This document shows, piece after piece, positions 1 to 9,039 of a stretch of DNA of 46,119 nt; the first letter of the stretch is position 1, and each line of letters begins with the position of its first letter. The stretch lies in contig CALFWO010000065.1 in assembly GCA_937928045.1 (NCBI GenBank), forward strand, positions 1 through 46,119, written 5' to 3'. This DNA comes from an uncultured Saprospiraceae bacterium (GTDB taxonomy: Bacteria > Bacteroidota > Bacteroidia > Chitinophagales > Saprospiraceae). The position numbers were made by a program, and so were the translations under genes. A model generated the notes under the pieces. That model made no database searches, was not told where the DNA came from, and saw nothing but the letters and a program-made list of their open reading frames with translations.

Positions 1-1
1 T

Positions 2-868
2 CCCAACAACAGCATTCGCTATCAAATTTTAAAATTCAACACCAATCGCGAATTAATCTGGCAATGGGAAAGCCCCGCCGACATGCGATTGGCAGGCGAT
101 ATGCCGCCCCGCTTTTTAGTACATAGCAATGGTAACATATACATGACGGCTGATCCTCGCCCAGATGCTTTTGATGGGGTTTGGATATTACGCCCAGATG
201 GGTCATTAGAGTTTGTACCTATGTCGGATGTTGTTTACAATCGCTATCGTATTACGAAATTGAAAGAGGCGAGCGATGGAGGGGTATTGGCTTGCGGTTC
301 GCTAGATGGAGAAGATTTACCGTATGGGCGTTTGGCACATATCTTTAAAATGGATGAAGATGGAGAATTACTTTGGGAGCGGATTATAGTAGAAAATAAA
401 AATGAAGAATTTGGAAGGCCGAATGATATCACATTGAGAGATTTGGTGGAGTTGGACAATGGCGATTTGCTTTATGGAGGTAACCAAGATGTGTGGTATT
501 ACGATGAGAACAACGAACCCCGTGGTCAAAATGATGCTTGGTTATTGCGGACGGATTCTGAAGGCTGTGTGCTAGACAACTGTGGTTATATTCAAGATTT
601 ATTGTCGAATACCTCCACGATAAAACCACCTTCCCCGTTCAAACTTTTTCCGAATCCCGCCCAGGGAATGGTAAACATGGAAGTTCCTGCAGACTTAGAT
701 GTTCAATATATAGAAGTTTACAATCAGTTGGGTCAATACCTAGGAGCAATAAAAGATGCCCCATTTCATACCCTCAACCTAAGCCATTACCCTGAGGGAA
801 TTTTATATTTGAAGGTTGTGGATAGGAGTGGAAAATCCTGGGCGGAGAAAGTAATGTTGAGTCATTGA
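2..868 (+). CDS. T9SS type A sorting-domain secreted protein (5' end outside window)
   Basis: The reading frame is open from base 2, so the gene starts upstream of the window; the first ATG at 83 is internal. The residues before that ATG (RELIWQWES) align with the matching stretch of the complete paralog at 1323-2846, which confirms the longer frame. The visible part contains propeller-like repeats (MSDVV...GGVLACGSLDG, GDLLYGGNQDVWYYDENN) and ends in a C-terminal sorting domain beginning at FKLFPNPAQG, with the usual PNP motif and a YLKVVD...KVMLSH ending. Known of the family: such domains direct export by the type IX secretion system and are cleaved or anchored at the cell surface. The function of the body is unknown. 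It is a diverged paralog of the 1323 gene, so tandem duplication is likely. Confidence 0.85.
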   Translation, partial: PNNSIRYQILKFNTNRELIWQWESPADMRLAGDMPPRFLVHSNGNIYMTADPRPDAFDGVWILRPDGSLEFVPMSDVVYNRYRITKLKEASDGGVLACGSLDGEDLPYGRLAHIFKMDEDGELLWERIIVENKNEEFGRPNDITLRDLVELDNGDLLYGGNQDVWYYDENNEPRGQNDAWLLRTDSEGCVLDNCGYIQDLLSNTSTIKPPSPFKLFPNPAQGMVNMEVPADLDVQYIEVYNQLGQYLGAIKDAPFHTLNLSHYPEGILYLKVVDRSGKSWAEKVMLSH

Positions 869-982
869 GGTTGCCGATATAAAAACTAGTCGAGGCACTT
901 AATGAATACATCAAATCAATAAGGTCCTCTGAATGGATATAGCCGATCTATCTATTATATTATTACTGGAGAAAGCATCGAA

Positions 983-1276
983 TTGCCTAGAATAATAGAA
1001 GCTGAAAATAGAAGAAAATTGGAAGTAAAGGAAGAGAAACTTGAAGTAATTTCTTTGTATCCAAATCCGAATGGAATAGGAAAGTTATGGTTGACCGGAT
1101 TTGAAAATGATGAAGAAATAACAATGAGCATCTATAATATCCAAGGGATAATTATTAGTCATGGAGTAATTTCAGAGGAGCAAATTGATATTTCAGAATT
1201 GAAATCCGGAACCTATTTTATTGAAATATATGGAAGGGGAAAAACTATGCATAGAGATAAATTAATAATTCAATAA
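983..1276 (+). CDS. Orphan T9SS C-terminal sorting-domain fragment (probable gene remnant)
   Basis: This short frame encodes little more than a T9SS type A sorting domain: SLYPNPNGIGKLW, a central SIYNIQG strand and the typical GTYFIEIYG...KLIIQ ending. It has no signal peptide and no cargo body. The frame is open back to 923 without any ATG, and the start used here is a TTG. A secreted cargo cannot work without an N-terminal signal, so this is most likely the 3' remnant of a third paralog between the genes at 2-868 and 1323-2846. Its sorting domain is not a copy of either neighbour's. A translated small protein cannot be excluded. Confidence 0.5.
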   Translation: MPRIIEAENRRKLEVKEEKLEVISLYPNPNGIGKLWLTGFENDEEITMSIYNIQGIIISHGVISEEQIDISELKSGTYFIEIYGRGKTMHRDKLIIQ

Positions 1277-1282
1277 ATCTTT

Positions 1283-1314
1283 ATTGAGGGGCTAATTAAG
1301 TTTAGCCTCTCAAT
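1283..1314 (+). terminator. Stem-loop after the orphan sorting-domain fragment
   Basis: Arms 1283-1295 and 1302-1314 pair over 13 bp with one G-U wobble around a TTAAGT loop. It lies 6 bp after the stop at 1276 and 9 bp before the next start at 1323. The downstream T-tract is weak (TTATAAAC), so it could be a processing or attenuation structure rather than a strong terminator. Confidence 0.5.
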
Positions 1315-1322
1315 TATAAACT

Positions 1323-2846
1323 ATGAAAATATTTTTAATTCTTAAGTGTTTGATTATTTGTCTGCCTCTGTGCTCATTGGCGCAATATTCTACGGTAAGT
1401 GACATTTATAATAGAAATCAAGAGATAATTTGGGAATGGGAATTAAAAGAAGAACGGCTTTTTGCCTCAGTGGGAGTTATTTGCGATTCTTTTGAGTGCT
1501 CGGCAGTTTCGGAAATAAATGTTGAAACAGGAGATACTCTTTGGAGTCGAATGATGCCTTGGATGGATGCTAGTGGGAACGGTATAGCGTCTAAAGGTGA
1601 CACAATTTTTTTGGGTGGTTATAATCCACCCATTAGAGATAGAATATATCTGCATAAGTCAATTGGTAAGGATAGCATATCTACCAATATCTATTCTTTT
1701 CCTGATAGTCTAAATAATATTGCCATGACTGGACTTTTTCAGTATAGAGATAAAACGATATATCATGGAAGAATTAACAAACAAAACGGAACTGTAGATC
1801 CAGCATTTATTTGTAGCATAAATAATTCAGGAGAATTAGATACAATTATTCAAATAGCATCTGGAAATAATTCTAATATTATTTTTAGAGTTCAAGAAGA
1901 CAAGGAGGGTTATTTGACTGTACTAAATGAATCTTTTGAAAACACGCCAGAACCTAATTCATTTTTTGCAAGACGAAAACATTTTTTAAAGTTTGATGAA
2001 AATTTAAAGTTGGTTTGGGAGTGGCGTGCCTCAATTGATCAAAGATATCAAGGTCAGGTTCCTAGTCGTTTTTTAGTCATGTCAAATGGTAAGATAGTGT
2101 TCCCTTCGGATGACAATAGTTCGTTTCGAAGAGAAATTTGGGCACTTGAAGATCAAGAAATTGTTTGGAAATATAACTTTCCTTGGGATGTAAATTCTGC
2201 AAGATATCAAGTAAATCATATGATTGAGGCTGCAAATGGAGACATTGTTGGGTGTGGAACAATCAACGGACCTCCGCTTCCTGATGCAGGTATCTATGGC
2301 TATTTTTTTAGAATGAGCCCAAACGGGATTATGTTATGGGAGCGCGTAGTCGCAGAAAACAGAAATAACGAATTTATTGGAATGAACAATTATCTTGGAT
2401 ATAATTCAGGTGGTTTTTCAGAATTAGTAGAATTAGACGATGGTTCATTTATTTTTGGAGGGAACCAAGAAATATGGTATTACGATGAAAATAATGACGC
2501 AAAAAGCAATGACGATATCTGGATAGTTCGAACTGATGCTGAAGGATGCCTTCTGGATGAATGTGGCTACTTACAAGATTTAACGAGTAGATTGTATCAG
2601 CCTATGGCGTATGACATTTCCCTATGTCCTAATCCGACTTCAGATTATTTTGTTATTAATTACTCAAAAGACATTTCTTTAATGGAGGTATTCATCTACA
2701 ATCTAAGTGGTCATTTGGTGTTTTATTTGGATGGTCCAGTTTCAGGAGAAGAAATTTTTGTTAATCAGCTGCTAACAGGAATGTATATAATTAAGGGTAC
2801 AACAAAGGAGGGCGGAGTTTGGACGGATAAAATATTTGTAAACTAG
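1323..2846 (+). CDS. T9SS type A sorting-domain secreted protein
   Basis: This 507-residue protein starts with a signal peptide (residues 1-20, ending CSLAQ). The body has repeats suggestive of a beta-propeller: ETGDTLWSR, KLVWEWRAS, EIWALEDQEIVWKY, NGIMLWERV and GGNQEIWYYDENN are spaced 30-80 residues apart and resemble PQQ/WD-like blades. From about residue 434 a type A sorting domain follows (SLCPNPTSDYF, then EVFIYNLSGHLV, then GMYIIKG...DKIFVN). It is the complete version of the truncated protein at 2-868, sharing long stretches such as the WYYDENN block and the DAEGCLLDECGY block. By family knowledge it is exported to the cell surface or medium. No catalytic motif is recognisable and the ligand is unknown. 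Confidence 0.87.
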   Translation: MKIFLILKCLIICLPLCSLAQYSTVSDIYNRNQEIIWEWELKEERLFASVGVICDSFECSAVSEINVETGDTLWSRMMPWMDASGNGIASKGDTIFLGGYNPPIRDRIYLHKSIGKDSISTNIYSFPDSLNNIAMTGLFQYRDKTIYHGRINKQNGTVDPAFICSINNSGELDTIIQIASGNNSNIIFRVQEDKEGYLTVLNESFENTPEPNSFFARRKHFLKFDENLKLVWEWRASIDQRYQGQVPSRFLVMSNGKIVFPSDDNSSFRREIWALEDQEIVWKYNFPWDVNSARYQVNHMIEAANGDIVGCGTINGPPLPDAGIYGYFFRMSPNGIMLWERVVAENRNNEFIGMNNYLGYNSGGFSELVELDDGSFIFGGNQEIWYYDENNDAKSNDDIWIVRTDAEGCLLDECGYLQDLTSRLYQPMAYDISLCPNPTSDYFVINYSKDISLMEVFIYNLSGHLVFYLDGPVSGEEIFVNQLLTGMYIIKGTTKEGGVWTDKIFVN

Positions 2847-2909
2847 AAATTTTATTAGTTTCAATTTATGAATTTTTGCATCATCTTTTGTGCATTTAGC
2901 AATTCAATT

Positions 2910-5900
2910 TTAATAGTCGTTTGAATACCCCCTCTTTTTCTTATTCACAAACAACTTCCATTTGAACTTTAGTTTTCCTTTTTTATAGCGTGATTCAATC
3001 AATATTGGAATTCCCTTTCCCTTATATTGATTCTTTTCCATTTCCTCTAAGCTATTGTATCTCTTGAATAAATTCCGAAGCGGTACGGTCAAAAGCATTC
3101 TTGAATTTTGTTTTTCTTCTAAGTCATAAACTCCTTCTACATGGAAATTTCCGGGACTTGAATTCACCCGAGTTTGTTCGACCCAAAGTTCATTGCCTTT
3201 TAAGCTGGCTCGGAAGTCAAGCGTATCTAGTTTGATGTCTTCCAATTTTCTTCCCTTAGCTAAAAATCCTTTCTGGTTTGCTAGTGCTTCGATATCTTTG
3301 ATGTTGCCTCCGGCCAACTGAAAGTACATATCCCCACCCATGGATTCAGACTTAAAAGCGTAGTCTTCGGTGATGTCCGAAGTGAAATTAACATCAGCAG
3401 TGATGTTCCCTTTAATGTTTTCATTTGTAAATTGGTTTTGATCAAAATTTTCAAACTGTGTCAATAGTTGTTGAAGATCGTTGTCTCTCATTTTTATATC
3501 AACGGACACGGAGGGTTGGTGGTTAGCGATTCCGGAAATCATGCCATCGATTCCAAAAGTGCCTTTTGCTACATCCATTTTTACGTCAGAGAGTAAGACT
3601 GTATCGGGTTTGACAACAACTAGTCCAGTGAAGTCTGCGGCATCAAACTTTCGATAAATTACATCTTTAATTTTGGTGTCCATTTTAATGGTTCCCTGAG
3701 CGAGTAAAAGATCAATATAACCAAGGGTTTGTTTTATGGCGACGGATGTTGGATTCTTTTTAGTTTTGACTTTTAGCCCCTTTTCTCCGGTGGCATGTGT
3801 TTTTATTTTTTGAGGGGTTGAAAATTTTCCAATGTCAAACTGATTTGAAGCTATAGACAAATCTATCGATGCTTTTTGATTTGGTAAAATAAAAAATGGG
3901 AAGAAGTCTACGGACTCTCCAGAAGCCTGAAGGTCATTATTGTTTACGTTCATGCTTATGCTAGGAATCTGCAAGGTGTTTTCATCAAAAACAAACAGAC
4001 CATCAATGGCATCAAAAGTAAAGTCCCGGTAGTTGTAATAAATATTTCCGTTTGACATTTTGGCTTGGCCGTTTATTTCAGCAGCCAATAAATAATGCTT
4101 AGCACTTAAGGTGTCATGTAATACAGATTGATAATCAACTTGCATTTCAAAGTTGCCATCTTTTAAATCAATATATTCAGAGGGTAACAAATCTCCAAGA
4201 CGCCTTAAAGCCATGTTGGCCTCAAACTTAGCCTTAACCTTCGGGTCGGCGGTGTCGGAAATCTGCAGATTTCCTTGTACATAATTTTGATCTCTAAATC
4301 CTAGCCGAACACTGTCTACCAATAGCAAATGTTCTTCTTGATGGTGTTGGTTGGCCAGAAGTTGAGCTTGCATGTAAAAAGGCTCAATGGTATGTCCATT
4401 GGTTAATATTGAATCAAGTTCAATTTCAACTGAACCTGAAGTTAGTTGAAAGATGGTGTCAAGGGATTTGAAAATTTCTGATGGAGAAAAAGTTTGGTTT
4501 ATTTTTGAATCGGTTGGCGGTTCATGTCGTGCGTTGAAAAAATTTCCTTTAATGGACAAATTGCTTTTTCCTCTGGAGACTTTGTCGGCATTGTAAATCG
4601 GGAAGTCTTCAACAACTCCATTTACGGTGAACGGAGAATCTTTGTAAAGAAAACTTATGTTTTCAATTAAAAACGCTTCAGTGTTGATGTTTACAACACC
4701 GGAGATGTCCTTCAGCGGGAAAGAAGTTGCTTTTGGTTTAAGGTTAATGTTGTCTAACTTAACAAAGCCTTGGTATTTTGCAGAATGCAAGAGCAGGGCT
4801 TTGTCGAAGGCTGCAAGCAGAGGTGTTTTTAGATTTAAGGAAAGTTCAGTATTCCCGTTTTCAATTTCCATGTTGGATAAAAACCTATTTGTGGTTTTAG
4901 TAACATTAGGCATGGAAATGTCTAGATCAACAAATGTTTCTGGTTCGTGAAGAATTTTTAAATCTAATTCAAAGACATCCTCGTCGAATAGCTTTCCGGT
5001 AAGCTTGTCCATTCGAATCAAAGTAGAATCTAGTTGGCCATTCGCCTTTGGAGTAAACAATTCAAAGTGCGTAGTTAGGTCAGTTGCGAAAAGCGTATCG
5101 TAAATTAATTTGTCAATTTTTAAATCAATGTCACCATTGATGTTGAAGGCAAGTGCACGAATTTGCTGATTTAGTAACGCTTCGGAAAGCTTAAATTCTT
5201 TATTGTTAGCTGTCTGAAATTTATTCAAATCTAATTCATCAAAGTGAATGTCTAAATCACTTTGCAAGGCCTCTTCGCGATAGAATAAAAACTTAGGCAG
5301 GTTTCCAATTTTCCCTTTTAATAAAATGTTAGACCCCATCCAATTTAAAGAAAGGTCTTGTAATGTACTTTTGGATTCACTAAATGTCATGTGGCCAGTC
5401 AAAGCCGGCAGAAGAAGACCATCATCTCCCGTTTTGATCACAATATCGTTGAACGCAACATCACCTTTCATTTCAGTGAATTCATCATTAAAAGGATCTG
5501 TAATTATTTTTTTAAGATCTCCAGTGTAATTAAAATTGACAAATGCATTTCCATTATTGAAATTCATTTTCTGTTTTGTGGTGAGCAATGGATTTAACCT
5601 GGGAAGATCCACATCCATTTTTCCATTCATGTCTACCATTGGTTCGCGAAGATTGCTGATAGAACCATTTAACTTGGTAGGAAGTCTTCCAAAAATATCA
5701 CCATCAAGCTGCTCTATTACAATACAACTGGTGATCGGATCTCCTAAACCATCTCCATCGCAATCATTTGAATAGCTACCTTTTAATTTAGCATTCGAAA
5801 TACTTGCCTCACCATATTTAATGTTCGCGCCTAAAGTTTCAAAGTCTATATTAACGGCTCCGTTTCGATTGGGGACTAAAAGATTGTCCAGAGAGAAATG

Positions 5901-6824
5901 ACCTTTGATGGGGCGGTCAATTTTTATTTTTCCTAAATCCGCTCTTGCCTTATCGGAAAGTTTTGGAAGTAACTCTGCGAGAATGATATCATCATCAATG
6001 ATGTCCAAACGAATTTTGTCTGTTTCTCCTTGGGTTATCAATCCTGAAAATTTGAAATCATCTTGCGAAGTAATCAGGTGAGCGTCATCCATTCGAATCA
6101 GCCCCTTTTTTTTATCCCAACCCAAATTTAGTTGTAGGTCCCCATTCGTGTTTTTAAGAAAAGGACCATCTTTTGATTTGAATACCAAACCGTCAAAATG
6201 AGCTTTACTATTTAGTTGAATCGTTAACTCCTTTCTTGAATTATAACCCGGAAGTATTGTTGCATTGGTCAGCTGAAAGCCTTGCCAAACATCTCGGAAT
6301 TCATCAATGTTTTTAAAATCAATATAGTTTGCCTTGAGGTTGATGACATTCGCAAAGTCAAAGTTGGCGGGCGTTGTTGATGTTTCTTTTTTTCCATCTG
6401 AAAACTGAAGATTATTATTATCCAAAGAGTCGTGATGAATCATTATCCAAGCACTGTCCAATTCAAGGTGATTCTCTTTCTTTTGATTGCGATACAAATC
6501 CCAGGGATCAAATTGAACAATTGCTTTATTGGCTTTTAGTACTTGATGTTTTGTCGTATCAAGCATTCCGTAAGACACGTTGTTCAAATGTAGTTCGAGG
6601 TTTGGGAATGGCGATTTGAGTTTTAATTCATAACCTTTGAGTGTTAAATTGGCATTCCAGTTTTCGGTGGCATGTCGCTTGATTTTATTCAGAACAGCAG
6701 GATTGTCTTTTCTGATAACGAACCAAAAAATAAAAGCGATCAATGCCAATAGAATTAACCCAAGCAAAATTAATTTGACAGCGCGCAGTATAAATTTTAA
6801 AGCCTTGTTGTTTGGAGTAGGCAT
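2910..6824 (-). CDS. AsmA family protein (large inner-membrane-anchored envelope protein)
   Basis: A 1304-residue protein with one N-terminal membrane helix (about residues 15-36) followed by a very long periplasmic region of alternating beta strands. The N-terminal region (NWNANLTLKGYELKLKS then FPNLELHLNNV) is typical of AsmA proteins, and the C-terminal third (GNIKDIEALANQKGF, VNSSPGNFHVEGVYDL) matches the AsmA C-terminal region. Known of the family: AsmA/TamB-like proteins form hydrophobic grooves bridging the periplasm and are implicated in phospholipid or outer-membrane homeostasis. An odd cysteine-flanked CDGDGLGD segment sits near residue 353. It is followed on the same strand by the DUF4294 gene at 6919-7548, which lies upstream of it in transcription order with a 94 bp gap. 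The family call is firm; the exact role is inferred. Confidence 0.88.
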   Translation of the reverse strand: MPTPNNKALKFILRAVKLILLGLILLALIAFIFWFVIRKDNPAVLNKIKRHATENWNANLTLKGYELKLKSPFPNLELHLNNVSYGMLDTTKHQVLKANKAIVQFDPWDLYRNQKKENHLELDSAWIMIHHDSLDNNNLQFSDGKKETSTTPANFDFANVINLKANYIDFKNIDEFRDVWQGFQLTNATILPGYNSRKELTIQLNSKAHFDGLVFKSKDGPFLKNTNGDLQLNLGWDKKKGLIRMDDAHLITSQDDFKFSGLITQGETDKIRLDIIDDDIILAELLPKLSDKARADLGKIKIDRPIKGHFSLDNLLVPNRNGAVNIDFETLGANIKYGEASISNAKLKGSYSNDCDGDGLGDPITSCIVIEQLDGDIFGRLPTKLNGSISNLREPMVDMNGKMDVDLPRLNPLLTTKQKMNFNNGNAFVNFNYTGDLKKIITDPFNDEFTEMKGDVAFNDIVIKTGDDGLLLPALTGHMTFSESKSTLQDLSLNWMGSNILLKGKIGNLPKFLFYREEALQSDLDIHFDELDLNKFQTANNKEFKLSEALLNQQIRALAFNINGDIDLKIDKLIYDTLFATDLTTHFELFTPKANGQLDSTLIRMDKLTGKLFDEDVFELDLKILHEPETFVDLDISMPNVTKTTNRFLSNMEIENGNTELSLNLKTPLLAAFDKALLLHSAKYQGFVKLDNINLKPKATSFPLKDISGVVNINTEAFLIENISFLYKDSPFTVNGVVEDFPIYNADKVSRGKSNLSIKGNFFNARHEPPTDSKINQTFSPSEIFKSLDTIFQLTSGSVEIELDSILTNGHTIEPFYMQAQLLANQHHQEEHLLLVDSVRLGFRDQNYVQGNLQISDTADPKVKAKFEANMALRRLGDLLPSEYIDLKDGNFEMQVDYQSVLHDTLSAKHYLLAAEINGQAKMSNGNIYYNYRDFTFDAIDGLFVFDENTLQIPSISMNVNNNDLQASGESVDFFPFFILPNQKASIDLSIASNQFDIGKFSTPQKIKTHATGEKGLKVKTKKNPTSVAIKQTLGYIDLLLAQGTIKMDTKIKDVIYRKFDAADFTGLVVVKPDTVLLSDVKMDVAKGTFGIDGMISGIANHQPSVSVDIKMRDNDLQQLLTQFENFDQNQFTNENIKGNITADVNFTSDITEDYAFKSESMGGDMYFQLAGGNIKDIEALANQKGFLAKGRKLEDIKLDTLDFRASLKGNELWVEQTRVNSSPGNFHVEGVYDLEEKQNSRMLLTVPLRNLFKRYNSLEEMEKNQYKGKGIPILIESRYKKGKLKFKWKLFVNKKKRGYSNDY

Positions 6825-6918
6825 TAGGTGGACAAAGTCAGACTTTTATAGCTGAAAAGCTCATTTCTCGGCAAAAGGACCAAGGATTATTTAACGCGTC
6901 TGAAGCTTTGAAGTTGCC

Positions 6919-7548
6919 TTAATTCTTTCGTTCTAGCTCTTCCAAGTCGATGTCGTAGCTTACGTCGAAATCCTGCAGCACAGCATCCATGATGATATCT
7001 TCTCCCTTGCCATAACCGGCCTTGAGGTTGTATCCATTGAATTTTGCCAGTTCATGCCAATAAGAAGCCGAAACTCCACCTCTCAAATCTTTGATAAGAT
7101 CATACATCGGAATATTCAGTTCTTTTTCCACCATTTTTATCAGGATCAGTCCCTGGGTTTTGGTCAGTTTCTTTAATTGGTCTTTAAATTCTTTCTTGTA
7201 TTCCCGATTCAGTCGCCTAATGTGTGTTTTACGCTTATTCGGCTTCATATTCTTAGTGACGTAGTCTACTTCTTTAAATATTCGAATGGCTTCAACCGCA
7301 TATGGGTAAACGATTGCAGCGTAGCGGCGATATTTTAGGTAGCGACGATACTCATTTCTGTTTGAAAAAGCCCGCATGGAGGAGACATAAACATCGTCTA
7401 AGTCAGCAATGATAATCGTGTCATTGTTCTCGGTAATCAAAGCGGTAACAATCTCACCATCCAAGGTGATTTTTTCCTTTCGCTCTGGTTGAGCAAAAAC
7501 AGAAGTGAATCCAAGACAAAGTAAAAAGAGATGCAAAAGCTTTTTCAT
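6919..7548 (-). CDS. DUF4294 domain-containing exported protein
   Basis: A 209-residue protein. The start at 7548 is chosen because it gives a clean signal peptide (MKKLLHLFLLCLGFTSVFAQ); the longer frame to 7647 adds an unrelated, non-signal leader. The mature part carries the conserved features of DUF4294: an arginine- and tyrosine-rich block (RYLKYRRYAAIVYPYA), the helix RRLNREYKKEFKDQLKKL, then GLILIKMVEKEL, and the GGVSASYWHELAKFNGYNLKAG block. Known of the family: it is a Bacteroidota-restricted domain with no assigned function. Its location should be periplasmic or outer-membrane associated. It lies directly upstream of the AsmA-like gene in transcription order and may be co-transcribed with it. 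Confidence 0.85.
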   Translation of the reverse strand: MKKLLHLFLLCLGFTSVFAQPERKEKITLDGEIVTALITENNDTIIIADLDDVYVSSMRAFSNRNEYRRYLKYRRYAAIVYPYAVEAIRIFKEVDYVTKNMKPNKRKTHIRRLNREYKKEFKDQLKKLTKTQGLILIKMVEKELNIPMYDLIKDLRGGVSASYWHELAKFNGYNLKAGYGKGEDIIMDAVLQDFDVSYDIDLEELERKN

Positions 7549-7785
7549 ACAATTATTTAAACAACAAAATTTTATCCAAGTTGCGCTATTTGGCAGATCT
7601 GTAGGGTAAAACTTAAAAATTCCACTTGAGTTGCCCTTTGCGCTCACTAATAAGACGTTTGTGCTTGTGAAGTTGGTGCAGATGAATACTTAAAATTATC
7701 TTAATTCTATTCATGGAACGTTCTGGACGTAAAGTTTCTTGAAAAGCGATCTCGATTCTGCATATTAGACCCTTGTGGAAATCTC

Positions 7786-7793
7786 TATATTTG
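7786..7793 (+). promoter_or_regulatory. Bacteroidota -7 promoter element (TATATTTG)
   Basis: An exact match to TAnnTTTG, 19 nt upstream of the TTG start at 7813. The spacing gives a short leader and supports that non-ATG start. No convincing -33 TTTG is seen at the expected distance. Confidence 0.45.
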
Positions 7794-7812
7794 ATCCAAA
7801 TCTACACAATCT

Positions 7813-9039
7813 TTGAATTTAAAATTTGCAAGCACCTCCATTGAAGTAACTCCTAACTCGGAAATTCCACTTTCTGGGTTGATTAATCGTGCTCCCCAAG
7901 GGGCTTTTTGCGGTATTTCTGAGTGTAAAATTCGGATTGCTTGGTTGGCATTTTCGAATGGTACCAACCTCGTTTTTCTATTAGCAGATTATCTGTTTTT
8001 CCCAAATCAGCTCGCGGCTCAGTGTTCAGCGTTTTTAGAAAAGGAATTTGGAATTTCAACAGAGGAAGTCATCTATGCCGGAACACATACGCATTCCGGT
8101 CCGGCATTGGGATTTTTGCCTTGGGAAGAAGAGCAACCTGATTACTTGTCTGAGGTTTTTGAGTTGTTGAAAAAAACGTTTGTCTCACTTTCAAATCAGC
8201 AGAAAAACTGTAAGCTGCGAATTGGATCCACGGAGGTGCAAAAGATTAACATCAACAGAAGGAAACCAATCGCTCATTGGCGAAGAGGATTTAAGCAAGT
8301 GGCCTTTATGTTGCCCTATGAAGATGGCCCAGTGAATCCAAAAATAAGGGTCTTGTCTTTTGAAGAAGAGGATGGGAAAAAAAGTTGGTTTGTAACCTAT
8401 GCTTCGCATCCGGTTTTTAATCGAAATCTAAAGTTGTCTTCCGATTATCCTGGTTTATTGGCTAAGAAAATAGTCGAAAAAGGTTGGGCTGATGAGGTCT
8501 TTGTTTTTCAAGGATTCAATGGAGATGTTCGGCCAAATTACCAAGGTCGACCATCGCTAAAACACAAACTAAGAGCAATGTTCTACGGGCCAGATTTTGC
8601 CGAGTACATTCCTGAGCATATTGAAAATTTCGTTGACACGATCATGGCATCCTGCTCAAAAATAAGTTTTGACTCAGTTGATTTGGAACCGGTTAATATT
8701 CAACAAAAAACGCAGCGGCTAAATTCTATTTCCGGAAAATCTTCGCAAGCGTTATTACTAAGAAAAATTAGCCTCGGGGAATCTTTACAGTTTGTCACCG
8801 CCAATGCCGAAATGTTCAATGCCTATGAAATAGATTTACCAATGAGTACTTTTCCCATTGGTTGTACCGATCAGAATATTGGATATGTGCCCAGAGCGAG
8901 TGATCTTTCTCTTGGGGGTTATGAGGTTAGCGAAGCACCGTTAAACAATGGAATGGACGGACCAATTAAGGCCGAAGATTTATTGGCAGTTGAAGCAGCG
9001 ATTAATGCTTTGGTAAACGCAAATCCAAAGACAACTTAA
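7813..9039 (+). CDS. Neutral/alkaline non-lysosomal ceramidase N-terminal-domain protein
   Basis: This 408-residue protein matches the neutral ceramidase N-terminal domain: an early ITP-like segment (IEVTPNSEIPLSG), the zinc-binding GTHTHSGP motif, a YASHPV histidine motif and FQGFNGDVRPN. Known of the family: these zinc amidases hydrolyse the N-acyl bond of ceramides, though many bacterial members are uncharacterised. There is no signal peptide and no C-terminal Ig-like domain, so the protein appears cytoplasmic and single-domain. The start is TTG at 7813, because an in-frame stop at 7792 leaves no upstream ATG and a -7 box sits 19 nt before it. The last 38 bp overlap the 3' end of the convergent SGNH gene. 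Substrate is uncertain; Saprospiria-type bacteria may hold sphingolipids. Confidence 0.82.
   Translation: MNLKFASTSIEVTPNSEIPLSGLINRAPQGAFCGISECKIRIAWLAFSNGTNLVFLLADYLFFPNQLAAQCSAFLEKEFGISTEEVIYAGTHTHSGPALGFLPWEEEQPDYLSEVFELLKKTFVSLSNQQKNCKLRIGSTEVQKININRRKPIAHWRRGFKQVAFMLPYEDGPVNPKIRVLSFEEEDGKKSWFVTYASHPVFNRNLKLSSDYPGLLAKKIVEKGWADEVFVFQGFNGDVRPNYQGRPSLKHKLRAMFYGPDFAEYIPEHIENFVDTIMASCSKISFDSVDLEPVNIQQKTQRLNSISGKSSQALLLRKISLGESLQFVTANAEMFNAYEIDLPMSTFPIGCTDQNIGYVPRASDLSLGGYEVSEAPLNNGMDGPIKAEDLLAVEAAINALVNANPKTT

Noticed and set aside
4657-5775. Plus-strand open frames inside the AsmA gene
   Set aside because: Antisense to a continuous, conserved coding frame; no start context or protein-like composition.
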